64,000 bases of DNA from NCBI RefSeq assembly GCF_014529535.1, contig NC_050735.1:3782001-3846000 (forward strand). The letters are read 5' to 3'. The notes below the pieces were generated by a model. That model did not search any database, was not told where the DNA came from, and saw only the letters and a program-made list of their open reading frames with translations. The translations under genes were made by a program, and so were the position numbers. This stretch comes from Bradysia coprophila (lineage: Eukaryota; Arthropoda; Insecta; Diptera; Sciaridae). Of the stretch, positions 53,287-64,000 are shown one piece after another (position 1 is the first letter of the stretch; every line of letters begins with the position of its first letter).

Positions 53287-55006
53287 CAGGGCCTATTTTT
53301 CAATACTAAAATTTCTAAAATTTCTAAAATTTCTAAAATTTGAGAAATTCTGAATGTAAAACGTCAATTTCAATGATTTTTTATTGTCAAATTAGTTAAA
53401 TTTACATACTTTTTTACTTTGTCATCCTGAAATTTCCAATTTTTCTGTAAACGCTTATAAAAACACTTATAAAAACCAGTCTTCAAACTTTTTTCGGAAT
53501 TGACTTGAAAAAAGAGGCTGTTCTTCATTATTGATTTTTAAATCTGGACCTCGGAATAGTGCGCAAGGTAAAAAAGTTGATTTTCAGACCCACATTTCCT
53601 CATTTCCACCACTTGCCATTTTTAAGCACTCGTTAGGGACCATTCTAATAGTGCACACTCTATTTATGGGGAGCCCTTAACTAGTGCTTAAAAATTGAAA
53701 GTTTTGTGATTACGGTCGATTTGTGAAAGATTTTTTATTTTCATTTTGTAGAATCGAACAAATTTGAATCGACCGATTTTCAGTTGAAACTTCACCGGAA
53801 TAGTTTTGCGCAAGAGATGAGAACACCAACAAGATTTTATGTACTCCAGGATGAAAAAGTTCAGTAGGGTATCACTATTCTAGATAAAAATTACTTCCAT
53901 TTGAAAATGTGGACTATTGGGTTAATTTTTTTCCTTTCCCTTTCCCTATGAGGAAATCAACTTTCGCATGGGGCAGGTAGTAAACCAGAATACATTGGAA
54001 GCTGCTACGTACTTCATTAACCCGGAAACTACTTTGTGATACTCGCAAACTCATTTGTGGCTTTTTGAGCAACTTGCGTCGGTAACTGTTTTTCGACAAG
54101 TGTAAATGTATACATCGACTTCATCTCGGATATAAAGACTCTACATTTGTCAAAAAGACAGTTACAGGAACAAGTTGCTCAAAAACACACTTGAGAGTTT
54201 GCTTTATCACAAAATTGTTACCTCAGTATCCAGAGTAACCTATACTATGCAGATATTTGACAAAATTTTCTGTCGGAGAAATATTTGTACTCTACAGAAC
54301 TCTGTATTATAAGGGCGATTAGATTTATACTTGAATTAATTTGATAGGTAAATTGCTTAAAACAATGAATCACTTCTTAAAATGGAGCTTAACACCCAGA
54401 TTTGTGGCATTTTTAACCGAACTTACATACAATATAATTTCGTAAGTGGATACTTCAAAAATTTAATTTCTCGAAATATTGTAAGGAATAAAACTGGAGA
54501 TTCTAAAAATAATTCACATATCCGAATCTAACTGACGATGTTTATCCCAAATACAAAGCCATCACTTCTAACTATCCTATATCCTATTGACTCTTATAAT
54601 TTGAACCACGCTAGTCAAAATAGCCATTCGGAAAGATGCACGTATGCTATTTTACCGACAAATGTCGTCAGGTAATGAATCATTTCCCAGGGGTGCAAGG
54701 GAGTAAAATACCTTTTTTTAGATTAAGTCATGTTACATGTAAGCGTCCTGTAAGCACATTTTCACAATGAAGTAAAGTGTACTTTACCGCGTCCTGGCTT
54801 GTAAATATTTTTTAGAAAGTACCTTTGAAATTACGTAAATATTTTCTTTAACATGACGCGTATGAAATTTCCAAAAATTCTAAAAAATATCTTAAATTTC
54901 TCAAATATTTCTCAAATAATTTCTCAAATTTCTAAAATTTCTAAAATTTCTAAAATATTTCTAAAATTTCTCAAATTTCTCAAACATTTTTGAAAAATAG
55001 GCCCTG
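53287..55006. mobile_element. Non-autonomous hAT-like transposon, 1.72 kb
   Basis: Inverted ends CAGGGCCTATTTTTCAA and its exact complement TTGAAAAATAGGCCCTG, flanked by perfect 8-bp duplications AACTGATA (53279-53286 and 55007-55014). Subterminal arrays of AAATTTCTA occur at both ends (53303-53342 and 54878-54985). No transposase frame. Inside is a foldback at about 54030-54210 and a small hairpin near 53614-53696. Confidence 0.88.
54030..54210. repeat. Foldback inside the hAT-like element
   Basis: CTTTTTGAGCAACTTGCGTC pairs with the segment GAACAAGTTGCTCAAAAACA, and outer parts GCAAACTC and GAGTTTGC also pair. Arms are about 75 bp with scattered mismatches. Confidence 0.65.
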
Positions 55007-55111
55007 AACTGATATGTACGCGAGCTCTCGTTCTGTGTCGCATATATAATTATGTATAAGATCTCATTTTCAAAAAAATTGAATTTTAAAGAACGTCTGT
55101 TTTTCATAGTA

Positions 55112-55395
55112 CGGGGACGCCAGTGAAATGTTAGGAATTTTCTTCAAATGTTTTTCATCTGGTCCATTCGTACAAACAATAATAGATTACTGTGCCAGTG
55201 TAGGAATTTGATATCTCGTATCCAAATAAATAAAAGTATCCGAGGGCGTCAGTTTTACTTTACTTAATTGGGTGGAATAGGTACACGCACGCGTGAGGAA
55301 GGGGTAAAACCGTATAAACAGTCTTGTTTGTATGAGTGGATTAACTGAGAAAAAAGGTGAAGCAACGTTCTATCTAAATTTCACTGACGTCCCCC
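55112..55395. mobile_element. MITE with GGGGACGTCAGTGAAAT-type ends
   Basis: Left CGGGGACGCCAGTGAAAT and right ATTTCACTGACGTCCCC are inverted copies; about 284 bp, no coding capacity. It lies upstream of the third glycosyltransferase gene. Confidence 0.6.
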
Positions 55396-55637
55396 ACCCA
55401 ACCTCAGAACAAAATTTATTTTCAGTTATCAGGAAGCTTTGTCAAAAAAATTGTTGAACAAAGAAACAAAACATTGAAAAAGTTTATCAAGTACCTCTGA
55501 TCACCCGTACTATCTATGTACTATCCATGTAAAACACGTTCACACTATTTTCAAAATTTAACTTCAGTTACTGCCAGTTATTCAAGAGACGACGAGACGA
55601 GCGTTTTTGCCTTTTTATCTCAAAACTAAAAACGTAA

Positions 55638-56849
55638 ATGGAATTGATTGAGCTACTATCAAGACGTAGGGCTCAACCTCTCTGGCTCTTTAAGAACAAA
55701 ATAGTGAAATGTAGAGTGTCGTTTGTCGTCGTCATTCTTATTGTAAGCTCGTTTCCTATATTTCGTAATATAAAACGTTCCCGACGTTTCAACATTTATA
55801 TTGTCTTATAGTCGCTCACATTTATTGCGGCACAGTTTCTGTACATCACCCCAACGTCAGTCCATCGTCCAAAAACGAAAATTGAATTTGTGAACAAAGA
55901 TTTCTGTGTTCTGTCCACAGCAGAAAATAATAATTTGAGAACGGTGGTGATTGTGGTGTTGTCGGCACGGAATCATTTCGATCGAAGAAACTTAATCCGC
56001 CAAACGTATGGCTCTGTTCGAAAGGCATTCAATGTGCATGTTTTAGGCGTAGTTTTTATGTTGGGAAATTTGGATGCACCCGGAAGTGATGTGACTGACG
56101 GCTATAAATTACGAGAAGAGATCAATCCGTTTGGTGACATTGTTGTGGGTGACTTTGTTGATTGCTATAGAAACTTGACGCTCAAAACGATTATGGCTTA
56201 CGAGTGGCTAACCTCTTATTGTAGAGACGCTCAGGTGGTGGTGAAGACCGATGACGATGTCTTTGTGAATATATTTGAACTAGCGAAAGAATTGGATTCA
56301 TGGTCACAAGCTGAAATCGTATCATCAAACATTTGGTGTATTGTAGACAGAAACGAACCGACAGTCAAGGATAAGAATAGCATATATTATGCTTCACCGC
56401 TAGATTTTCCGACCGGCGTATTTCCAGATCATTGTGAAGGACTGGCTTATATCACACCGATTGGTGTAATTGATCGAATTATAAATGAAATTCGGCAGTC
56501 ATTTCCGGGAACGGTTTGTACTCATGAAGATGTATTTATGACGGCAGTGGTTCGACAGCACATCAATTCAAATTCGAATTACTTCTGGCGAAAACCTGAA
56601 CCCATTGAGATCGTCAACAAAAAACATTTTTGGAGAAGCTTAGATTTGCAAGATGGTAGAGGTGATGAGGACTATTTTCTGAGAAAACTCATCCAAGATG
56701 CGGTAACAGACAAAGAAAGTTTATATAGGTTTCGAAGATGGTACCGCAATAAAATATTCTACTTAATCACTCATTCAGATGATTTCAGCCATCAATATTT
56801 TCGATTATGGACAATTGTTCGCGCCGTGCACGAGTTGGATATAAAATAA
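55638..56849 (+). CDS. GT31 beta-1,3-glycosyltransferase, paralogue 3
   Basis: Exons 55638-55742 and 55812-56849 with a 69-bp GT-AG phase-0 intron give 380 residues. The first exon (35 codons, MELIELLSRRRA) closely resembles that of paralogue 4 and provides the cytoplasmic tail and first half of the membrane anchor (VSFVVVILI then SLTFIAAQFLYI). The lumenal domain has RQTYG, YRNLTLKT, KTDDDVFVN, PTGVFPDHCEGLAY and HEDVFMTA. An EGLAY replaces the EGVGY of the other copies, a small change near the acceptor side. Putative Golgi UDP-sugar transferase. Intact. Confidence 0.9.
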
Positions 56850-58211
56850 GAAAATGGCTATAAAATGTTGAACATATCATTAAAATTAAGCTAACGTCTA
56901 TCACATATTCTTTTCAATCACATTTAAATCATCCTTTCCAGCATTTAACTGGCCACGGCAAGAAGGTTCGTTTCATAGATTAACAAACTTGTTTATTTCG
57001 GAAAATGTCTCGAAATATAACCCATATTGTGCTGAAATAACCCTTTCAGCTCTTACGAGCATGTATAACTCTGTGCAGTCTGAGTATTCGCATCGCTTAC
57101 GGCTTGCGCAGTGCTAAATGTGCTTTATTTCAAATGAATTCTTGTTTTACGTTTTATCATACGTTCCAGAACGCATCACTTTTCGAAATTTTACCATTTA
57201 GACTATTTTCTTCTGAAGAATCCCCCGAAATACCTTCAATCCCATGGACACGCTTTTAAGAGGGAGTCACGTAGAATCCGTAAACGTCTCGACGACTTTA
57301 TTTTCTCAACCAAATTTGAACCACCCTATCGTACCTATACGCAATTAACTAGATAAAATGAGGTCAAACGCAATGACGATTCGTAGCAAGTTAAACGTTG
57401 ATGACGAAACATCGAGTTGATTTGACGTACATTTACATTGAGCTCTATACCTCATATACATTACACTCTATTTTCGGACTGCTAATGACGCTAATGTTCT
57501 CATAAAAACAGGCTGGTGGGTTTGACGACACAAGACGAGAAGCGATTAAATATTTGTTAATTTGCAATTTTTTTGGTGGAAATTATGCCGTTTGTCTAAA
57601 ATTAATTATTCTCATTTGAAAAACAAATTTTGCGGTGACTAGACGGTTGATTGTATGACTGAAATGAATAATAGAAACGGTTTAATTAAACAAATTAAAC
57701 ATTGACATGGAAAGTGATGGTAATCATTGTAGATTAGAATCTGTACATCAAATGCTGGGGCTTTTGTTAACGAATTATCTGTAATTATCGAAGAAACTTA
57801 ATACTAATGCTTGATTTCCTCTTACGCCGTTTACGCTCCGTTTAGCTAAACCATGTCTCTTTTTTATTGTTTAAAGACTTGAATTTCGCATTGAATCATC
57901 TCGACTGTCTGTCTAATAGGTTCGGTAACATTTGAAGATGGAAAAATCTTTTCGAAAAATTCAAGAAAAATTTTTAAAGTTGAAGGTAGTGGCGAAAATT
58001 ACAGAAAAACAAATTTAAAGGTAAATGTGACGCAAGTCCTTGGGGTCAAGTTGCATCGGTGATTGAGTTTATGGCGAAAAAAAAGATTTTCGAGTTGAGA
58101 AAACTCTATTTTCTCTCAACCGTATTTAGTATATTTTGTACTGAAAGCACTTTTTGGCAAAAACGTTTAAACGATAGACTCAGCGAATTTTTCAATGTTC
58201 CCTTCTTATTA

Positions 58212-58318
58212 AGAAGCACGTGGACTACTAACTACCAAAGATGAGGTGTCGTACGTGTAACCTGTAACGCGATGTAATAAAATTGTTTTGAAACAATTTG
58301 AATTTCAAATCATTCACG
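58212..58318. repeat. Repeat H, copy 1
   Basis: Shares AAGAAGCACGTGGA, GTAACGCGATGTAATA and TTTGAAACAATTTGAATTTC blocks in order and orientation with 63323-63430. Confidence 0.65.
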
Positions 58319-58496
58319 TCGTTCATATTAACGTTATAGATTGTGGATTTAATCACTATTTCACAGGACTCTCAATGATTGACGCTGTCGGTAAGTTTGT
58401 CATTTCACACGAACAATATTTTGATTGGAAAATTAAATTTTCATGCCTCTGGAATTTTTCTCGTAATTTAGGTCCTCAGCATGAAAAAGTGTATAC

Positions 58497-58590
58497 GCAT
58501 ATGTCGTGGACGGCTTATTTTAGGCATTTTCGCTCGTCGCCATGACAATCAGCGAAATTGCCTAAAATATACCGTCCACAACAGATACGC
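58497..58590. repeat. Foldback family G, copy 3
   Basis: GTCGTGGACGGCTTATTTTA pairs with the segment TAAAATATACCGTCCACAAC, as at 38451-38560. The last bases of the window (about 63982-63997, CCACGGCTTATTTTAG) look like the start of another copy. Confidence 0.7.
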
Positions 58591-60483
58591 AAATAACTAT
58601 TCATTACAAACGATTTATTTTTTTAAATTTTTGAGCTCAAAACAGGCTGCGACATCTTTGATATTTGCGGTAGTGATGATAACAATTTCCACGATCTATA
58701 CACTTTCCATTTATTTGACCTAACAGCAAATGATTCTTTAGTCAAATTTCACTTTTCCGCGAGCGTTTGCTTAGCATCGAACGTATTTTAAAATTAGGTC
58801 AGCTCTGTTGAAAGAATCGTTTGCAATTTTGCTTACTAGATGAAAATCTAGATTGGCTAGACATGTTTGCGTGACTAAAAATTGGAGTCTAGTTTTTCAT
58901 TTGTTAGACAAAATTTATGTGAAATCAATGACAAACCACAATAACTTCAAACCAGTAACTATGTCAAACTTCAAATTTTACAGAGTGTTAAGTAGATGAA
59001 AAAGAAAGAAATATTTTGACAGGTTCCCCATGGAAAATTATAATTAACTGGTCTTCGGTCTTCTCACTCACATCATAACATGTTGAAAGAGAAGCAAATA
59101 CTTTGACAAGTACCCCAGGGCAATTAACTGGTCTTCGGTTTTCTCGCTCTGATCCTAACACTGTTTAAGTTGGGGAAAAAGACTATATGACAATATCACC
59201 ATTTGCATACACAATTATTTGAATGTATAATACGGTCCCTTTCGAAATATTTTTTTATTCAAAAGGATGACATTTTCCACCCAGATCAACTAGTATTTTT
59301 CTCAACTTAATAGTCTATTGATCACAGTAGGTCCGCGTGTAGTTTTGTATTGCTTAAGAGGCATCGGCACTTTTTCCTACCACAAAACCCGAAAAAACGA
59401 CCCGAAAACTGTTGATGTATCTCTTAGAAAGTCATATAAAATGATTTGAATATGCTTCGGAAAGGTAATATGGACTTTCGCCGTTGGAATTGCGGTCTTA
59501 CAATTTCCAGAAATTAAATTTTTGTTAATAAAATAATGAAATTAAAGTACCTCTGTTTTGAGCTAAAATTTTCACAAAACTGCTCACTTTCCTGACAACA
59601 CCAAAAATATTACAACACAAGAGCCTATTATATGAAAAACTGCCACTGATTCGGTTGGAATTGCGGTCACAAATTTTTAAAATAAATCTTTAAATTTCAC
59701 AAATGTTAAAAAACAAACTGCAATAGGTTTAAGCATTATCAAAATATAATAAAATGGCGTCACACTAAATCGAATCATTTCCGAAAAATGATTTCAAAAA
59801 TGATGTCATTTCGATTAAAATGCTACGTTCAGTAAAGGGGACATATGGGCAACAAATTTTTGATCTAAATAACAAAATGAATTTTTGATAATTTAAACGA
59901 TTTCAGCCTTTATTATGCGCTGATTACCAGTGCATACATTGTAGAAGTTGATTTCAGCAAATAAGTAACAGAAAATCTACATATTTAAGTCAAAATTTTG
60001 TGTGTTCAAATTTAAATTATTGCGCTTTTCCGAATTTCCTAGTTGTTTTGAGTTGTGATCGTTGGATGGAGCAAGTATCAATTGTTAAGAAGAATCATGT
60101 TGGAGTGTGTCTTAGGAGGAACAATTATGCCTCTTAATAATTAGAAACGTAACACAGACCATTTTTGCATTCGATTTGTGTAATGTTCTTGTAATGGTAC
60201 AAAATAGACGGCAGCCGCTCTGTTTCCACTTGATCGAAGGCTTCGTTTCAACGCTTGTGGAATACTAATTATATTAACAGAAGTTGTGTCGTAATTTGAA
60301 CGTTATCGTACATTATCATGATGTAACAACATATTTGGAAACGGTTCAGAATTTTAAACATGCATGTACTTCAACGTAACACATAAATAAAGATCATCTA
60401 CACAATTTGTCTTTAGTTGTTGCTAGTGGTTACACGAACGACCGTTACCTCAATTTTATTATAGTTTTAGAAGTGAAACGTAA

Positions 60484-61685
60484 ATGGAATTGGTTTCATT
60501 AGTATCAAGATTTAAGGTTTTTTATCTGGGGCTCATTTCAAACAAAGTAGTGAAATGGAGATGGAGAGTGATGCTCGTCAGTTTAATTGTAAATTTAAAT
60601 TCGTTTACTTCGGATTACATAAAGTTCAGAATTCTTAACGTTCATAGGCGGTCATATTTATGGCACAATTCCTGTACAACGACCATGTATCAGCTCGTCG
60701 TCGTGAAAAACCGAAAATTACTTTTATGAACAAAGATTTGTGCGCTTTGTCCGCAGCAGAAAATAGTTCTGCGAGAACGGCAGTCATTGTGGTCCTATCT
60801 GAACGGAATAATTTCGATCGTAGAAACTTAATACGCCAGACGTATGGCACTGTTCGAAATGTGAACAATGTTCAAATCTTGGGAGTTGTTTTTATGTTGG
60901 GTAATTCGAATGCAACCGGAAGTGATGTTGCTGACTGTAATAAACTTCAAGAGGAGAGACAAAGGTTTGGTGACGTTGTAGTAGGGGACTTTGTTGATTC
61001 CTATAGAAATCTAACACTCAAAACCATAATGGCCTACGAGTGGATAACTACATATTGTAGAGAGGCACAACTGGTGGTGAAGACCGACGATGACGTCTTG
61101 GTGAATATCTTTGAACTGACAAAGGAATTGGATTCATGGTCACCTACCGAAGTCGTATCATCCGAAATTCGTTGTGTAACACATTGGAATGAGGAAACAG
61201 TCAACGATGTGAATAGCAAATTTTATGCTTCACCCATTGATTTCCCGACCGGGAGGTTCCCGAAACATTGCGGTGGAATCGGTTATGTAACTACATTTGG
61301 TGTCGTTGAACGGATAGCGGATGAAATAGCCAGATCATTTCCGGGTAGAGTTTGTACTCATGAAGATGTTTTCATGACAGGAATTGTTGTGAATCACATC
61401 AATTCAAATCTCAACATTTTTTCGCGAAGGCCTGAATCCGTCAACCTTAGGCATATATATTCTGGGTGGGTTTGTCTCGGTTTGGAAGATTATAGAAACG
61501 AAGATAAATTTCTCATTAATTTTGTTAGAAATACGAATATGGACATTAATATGAAAAATTTGAACACATTCCGGGAATTGTACCAGAAGAAGATATTTTA
61601 CTTACTTTCACATACAACAGATTTTGAATATGTGTATCGCCGACTGTGGAAAATAATCGAAAGTGGCTTTTCGACGATGCGATGA
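60484..61685 (+). CDS. GT31 beta-1,3-glycosyltransferase, paralogue 4
   Basis: Exons 60484-60588 and 60648-61685 with a 59-bp GT-AG phase-0 intron give 380 residues, the same length and exon sizes as paralogue 3. The first exon (MELVSLVSRFKVFYL...) ends in a hydrophobic VMLVSLI that continues into exon 2 as the membrane anchor. Lumenal motifs: RQTYG (about 98), YRNLTLKT, KTDDDVLVN (DDD about 182-184), PTGRFPKHCGGIGY and HEDVFMTG. The C-terminal quarter diverges most from the other copies (GLEDYRNEDKFL in place of LQDGRGDEDYFL). Putative Golgi UDP-sugar transferase. AATAAAG at about 61766 is a likely polyadenylation signal. Confidence 0.9.
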
Positions 61686-61854
61686 TTAAACTAGACTGCT
61701 AGCAATTTTGTATTGTTGAATATTTTTTTAGGCTAAATGTAACGCTGTTTTCGTTTATTATGTAATAAAGTGTGAAGAATCATTTGTATTCTATAATATA
61801 AAGTTTGTTTGTCTCTCTATAGAAGCCGAGACCAAGACCGAGGGACCGAGACTG

Positions 61855-62393
61855 TCGAAAAAGTATGTTTCGTGAGTCGTCAAAGTTCGCCGACTATGAA
61901 AAATTGAGTGGATCTTGAACTTGAAAATTCGTAAATTCGTCGGGAAAATGATTCAAGTTTTGCTCAAGTGGGCTTAAATTCTTAGGAATATTGTAGGCTA
62001 TCTAGAACAGAAAAGTTTTTGAAAATAATCTGAGAATCGTTTTTGACGTAAGTGTTTGTTTGGTCTAAAATTGGGGAAAAGTGCCTCAATTGAGAAAATC
62101 GAATTTTTGAAATATGCACGAAAAACATTATTTTTTAATTGAATTTAATATCTGTGGTCACTTTTCGATTTTCTCAGTTGAGGCATTTTTCCACAATTTT
62201 AGACCAAACGATTCTCAGATTGTTTTCAAAAATTTTTCTGTTCTGGATAGCCTACAACATTCCCAAGAATTTAAACCCACTTGAGCAAAAATCGAACCAT
62301 TTTCCCGATGAATTTACGAATTTTCATGTTCAAGATCCACTCAATTTTTCATAGTCGGCGAACTTTGACGACTCCACAAAACGTACTTTTTCG
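61855..62393. repeat. 540-bp near-perfect palindrome
   Basis: Arms of about 250 bp. The left arm begins with GAAAAAGTATGTTTCGTG and the right arm ends CACAAAACGTACTTTTTC. About 90% pairing by eye, with one extra stretch of about 22 bp in the left arm near 62041-62062 and a loop of about 45 bp around 62120-62160. It lies 170 bp downstream of paralogue 4. Confidence 0.88.
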
Positions 62394-64000
62394 TCAAACT
62401 TCCTGCGGTTTTTATTTTTTTCAGTTAAATTGGACCCCATTTAGTCGCATATAAGACTAATACAGCTAACAAAAATCTAAAAGTAAGTTTGTCATTTAAA
62501 TAATTCTGAGCAAAGGTGGATACTACACTAGTGACTCTATAGAGTAAAAATTTAATTCTGAATCACAAATAGTAATTTATGAAATGCTGAAACATTAGCA
62601 CCGTTTTATGAATTTCGAATCGATTGCACAGATTAACTAACACAATTATTTGAAAGATAAAAAAACGAATATTCACCAAAATGGGACATGTGGGTTGGCC
62701 TGTAGAGGCGCCACATTTTTTTCATAGTACTTCATTCTCTGCGGCTTATTTTCATGTGAACCAACTTCACATTTGTCATTACAGAACAAATTATGAAGTT
62801 GGTTCCCATGAAAATAAGCGTAGTGACAGCAGTAACTCCATGACAGAATGTACTAAAATATGGGAAAACTCTATTACATTTCTTCTTAGTTTCTACACAT
62901 GATTCTCCTATAGCTGTGTGAATTATTGCAGAACCGACGCGACACTAAATATTTCTATTTACACTATGACTGTGAATGGTTCAAAAGACGGGTTTCTATG
63001 TAAAAATTAAGTTACAAAATACGAACTAAAAATAGATTTGTGGTAAGTTTGTATTTTAAAAGTTCACTTTTCGCAGATGGTTGACAGCTGGGATTCTCAA
63101 AGACAGTGAAAATAAATAAATAAATAAGTTGTTCGAATTTGACACATCCCAAATTAAGTCTGCCGACCTAAGACGCGATCAGCATCGACCCTTTATTATT
63201 AGGGCCCGATTTTGAATACCAGGTACAGTCGCTTAATACGACTTTAGTCGAAAATTTAAAGTGGAAGTCGTAGTCTTAAAGAACTGCATGCCTTTATTGG
63301 ATTAACGATTGTATTCGACCTTCTTTAAGAAGCACGTGGAATACGTAATAAGCCGCCATACGTGTAACATGTAACGCGATGTAATATAGTTACAGTCCAT
63401 ATTTTGAAACAATTTGAATTTCAAATCATTCCAGACACAATCTTTTCACAGAATTTATGTTTAAAAAGTGCATAGAGTTAAGTGCCCATTCCACTTAAAA
63501 AAAGTACGCCGTGAGAGAGCCGTTAGAGCGCCGTGAGAGAGCAAACTGTCAAATAAACAAAGAAAAATTGAAAAAATTCAATTTTGTCTCTCACACGGAG
63601 TACTTTTTTTGGTAAGAGGAAACTAAGCATTAGGGGAACGAACGCGTTTCCATTTTTATGACGTAGTAATAGCAAACGATTCTTTCCTAATAAATCAGTG
63701 AAAGAAAGGGTTAAAGAATTAAGAAGATGCTGGACAAGGGTCAAAAATTACGTGGAAATTTACAGTAACTGTGCCGACGGTGTGACATTGTGTATCCTGT
63801 AATTTGTAAATATATTTTTCTATCAGAAGACGAAAGGGTGTTATTAGCGTGAGCCACGACAGTTTGGTATTTCTTTTACTTTCTTATTAAATCAATTTTG
63901 GACATGAAGAAACGTTACGGAGAGTAGTCATAAATTCAATAAAATGGAATGATGTAATCTGCGCACGGTCTACGGTCCCATCCACGGCTTATTTTAGAGA
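62394..64000. other. Intergenic to window end
   Basis: No gene seen. Contains small hairpins at 62744-62822 (CTTATTTTCATGTGAACCAA pairs with TTGGTTCCCATGAAAATAAG) and about 63494-63615 (AAAAAAAGTACGCCGTGAGA pairs loosely with CTCTCACACGGAGTACTTTT), and repeat H copy 2 (63323-63430). Confidence 0.5.
63323..63430. repeat. Repeat H, copy 2
   Basis: Same-orientation copy of 58212-58318, about 5.1 kb downstream. Confidence 0.65.

Larger units (their letters stand above)
56850..60483. other. Intergenic, no gene seen
   Basis: No coding frame with recognisable features. It contains repeat H (about 58212-58318, again at 63323-63430), a family G hairpin (58497-58590) and a two-copy direct repeat of about 75-85 bp with AATTAACTGGTCTTCGGT (about 59004-59165). 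Confidence 0.5.

Noticed and set aside
62139..62354. 71-codon frame within the 540-bp hairpin
   Set aside because: Lies in one arm of the palindrome; the other arm does not keep the frame and the sequence has no domain character.

Overview
The window looks like nuclear DNA of an insect, most likely a nematoceran fly; a fungus gnat is only a guess. Reasons: AT-rich sequence, very short GT-AG introns (about 57-135 bp), an insect-type odorant receptor, and a heavy load of small inverted-repeat elements. No rRNA, clear tRNA, CRISPR or bacterial operon is present.

Host genes are few and far apart. They are: an SV2-like major-facilitator transporter (7232-9130, 5' end open); four paralogous GT31 beta-1,3-glycosyltransferases (14213-15403, 48918-50104, 55638-56849, 60484-61685), all with the same short first coding exon and a phase-0 intron; a small secreted six-cysteine protein (17992-19803, tentative); and an odorant receptor with four coding exons (39314-40661).

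The centrepiece is a complete Polinton/Maverick, a virus-like DNA transposon, at 20783-37371 (16,589 bp). It has 650-bp terminal inverted repeats that look identical and a 6-bp target duplication GAGGGA. Rightward genes: protein-primed DNA polymerase B (left end), then a packaging ATPase (two exons), a small basic protein, a conserved protein broken by one stop codon, a chromodomain integrase (two exons), a penton-like minor capsid protein, a pVI/pX-like basic protein, the major capsid protein and an adenain-type protease. Leftward genes: five accessory genes between polymerase and ATPase, mostly with their own TATA boxes, and one frameshifted gene at the right end read from the TIR. A degenerate extra copy of part of the TIR lies inside the right end. 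Polymerase, integrase, ATPase, protease and capsid frames all look intact, so the copy is young.

The rest is intergenic DNA made largely of nested repeats: hAT-like elements with 8-bp duplications (6248-6478, 53287-55006), a TA-flanked 1.4-kb element with a second element nested inside it (10433-11856), 109-bp and 50-bp tandem arrays, a GATA microsatellite, a 3-kb palindrome carrying a retrotransposon insertion in one arm (45185-48237), a 540-bp near-perfect hairpin (61855-62393), and several foldback families present in two to four copies.

The Polinton genes together would support self-synthesising transposition and possibly particle formation: polymerase copies the genome, integrase inserts it, and ATPase, protease and capsid proteins would package it. 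The leftward accessory cassette is the least understood part and the best candidate for something undescribed.
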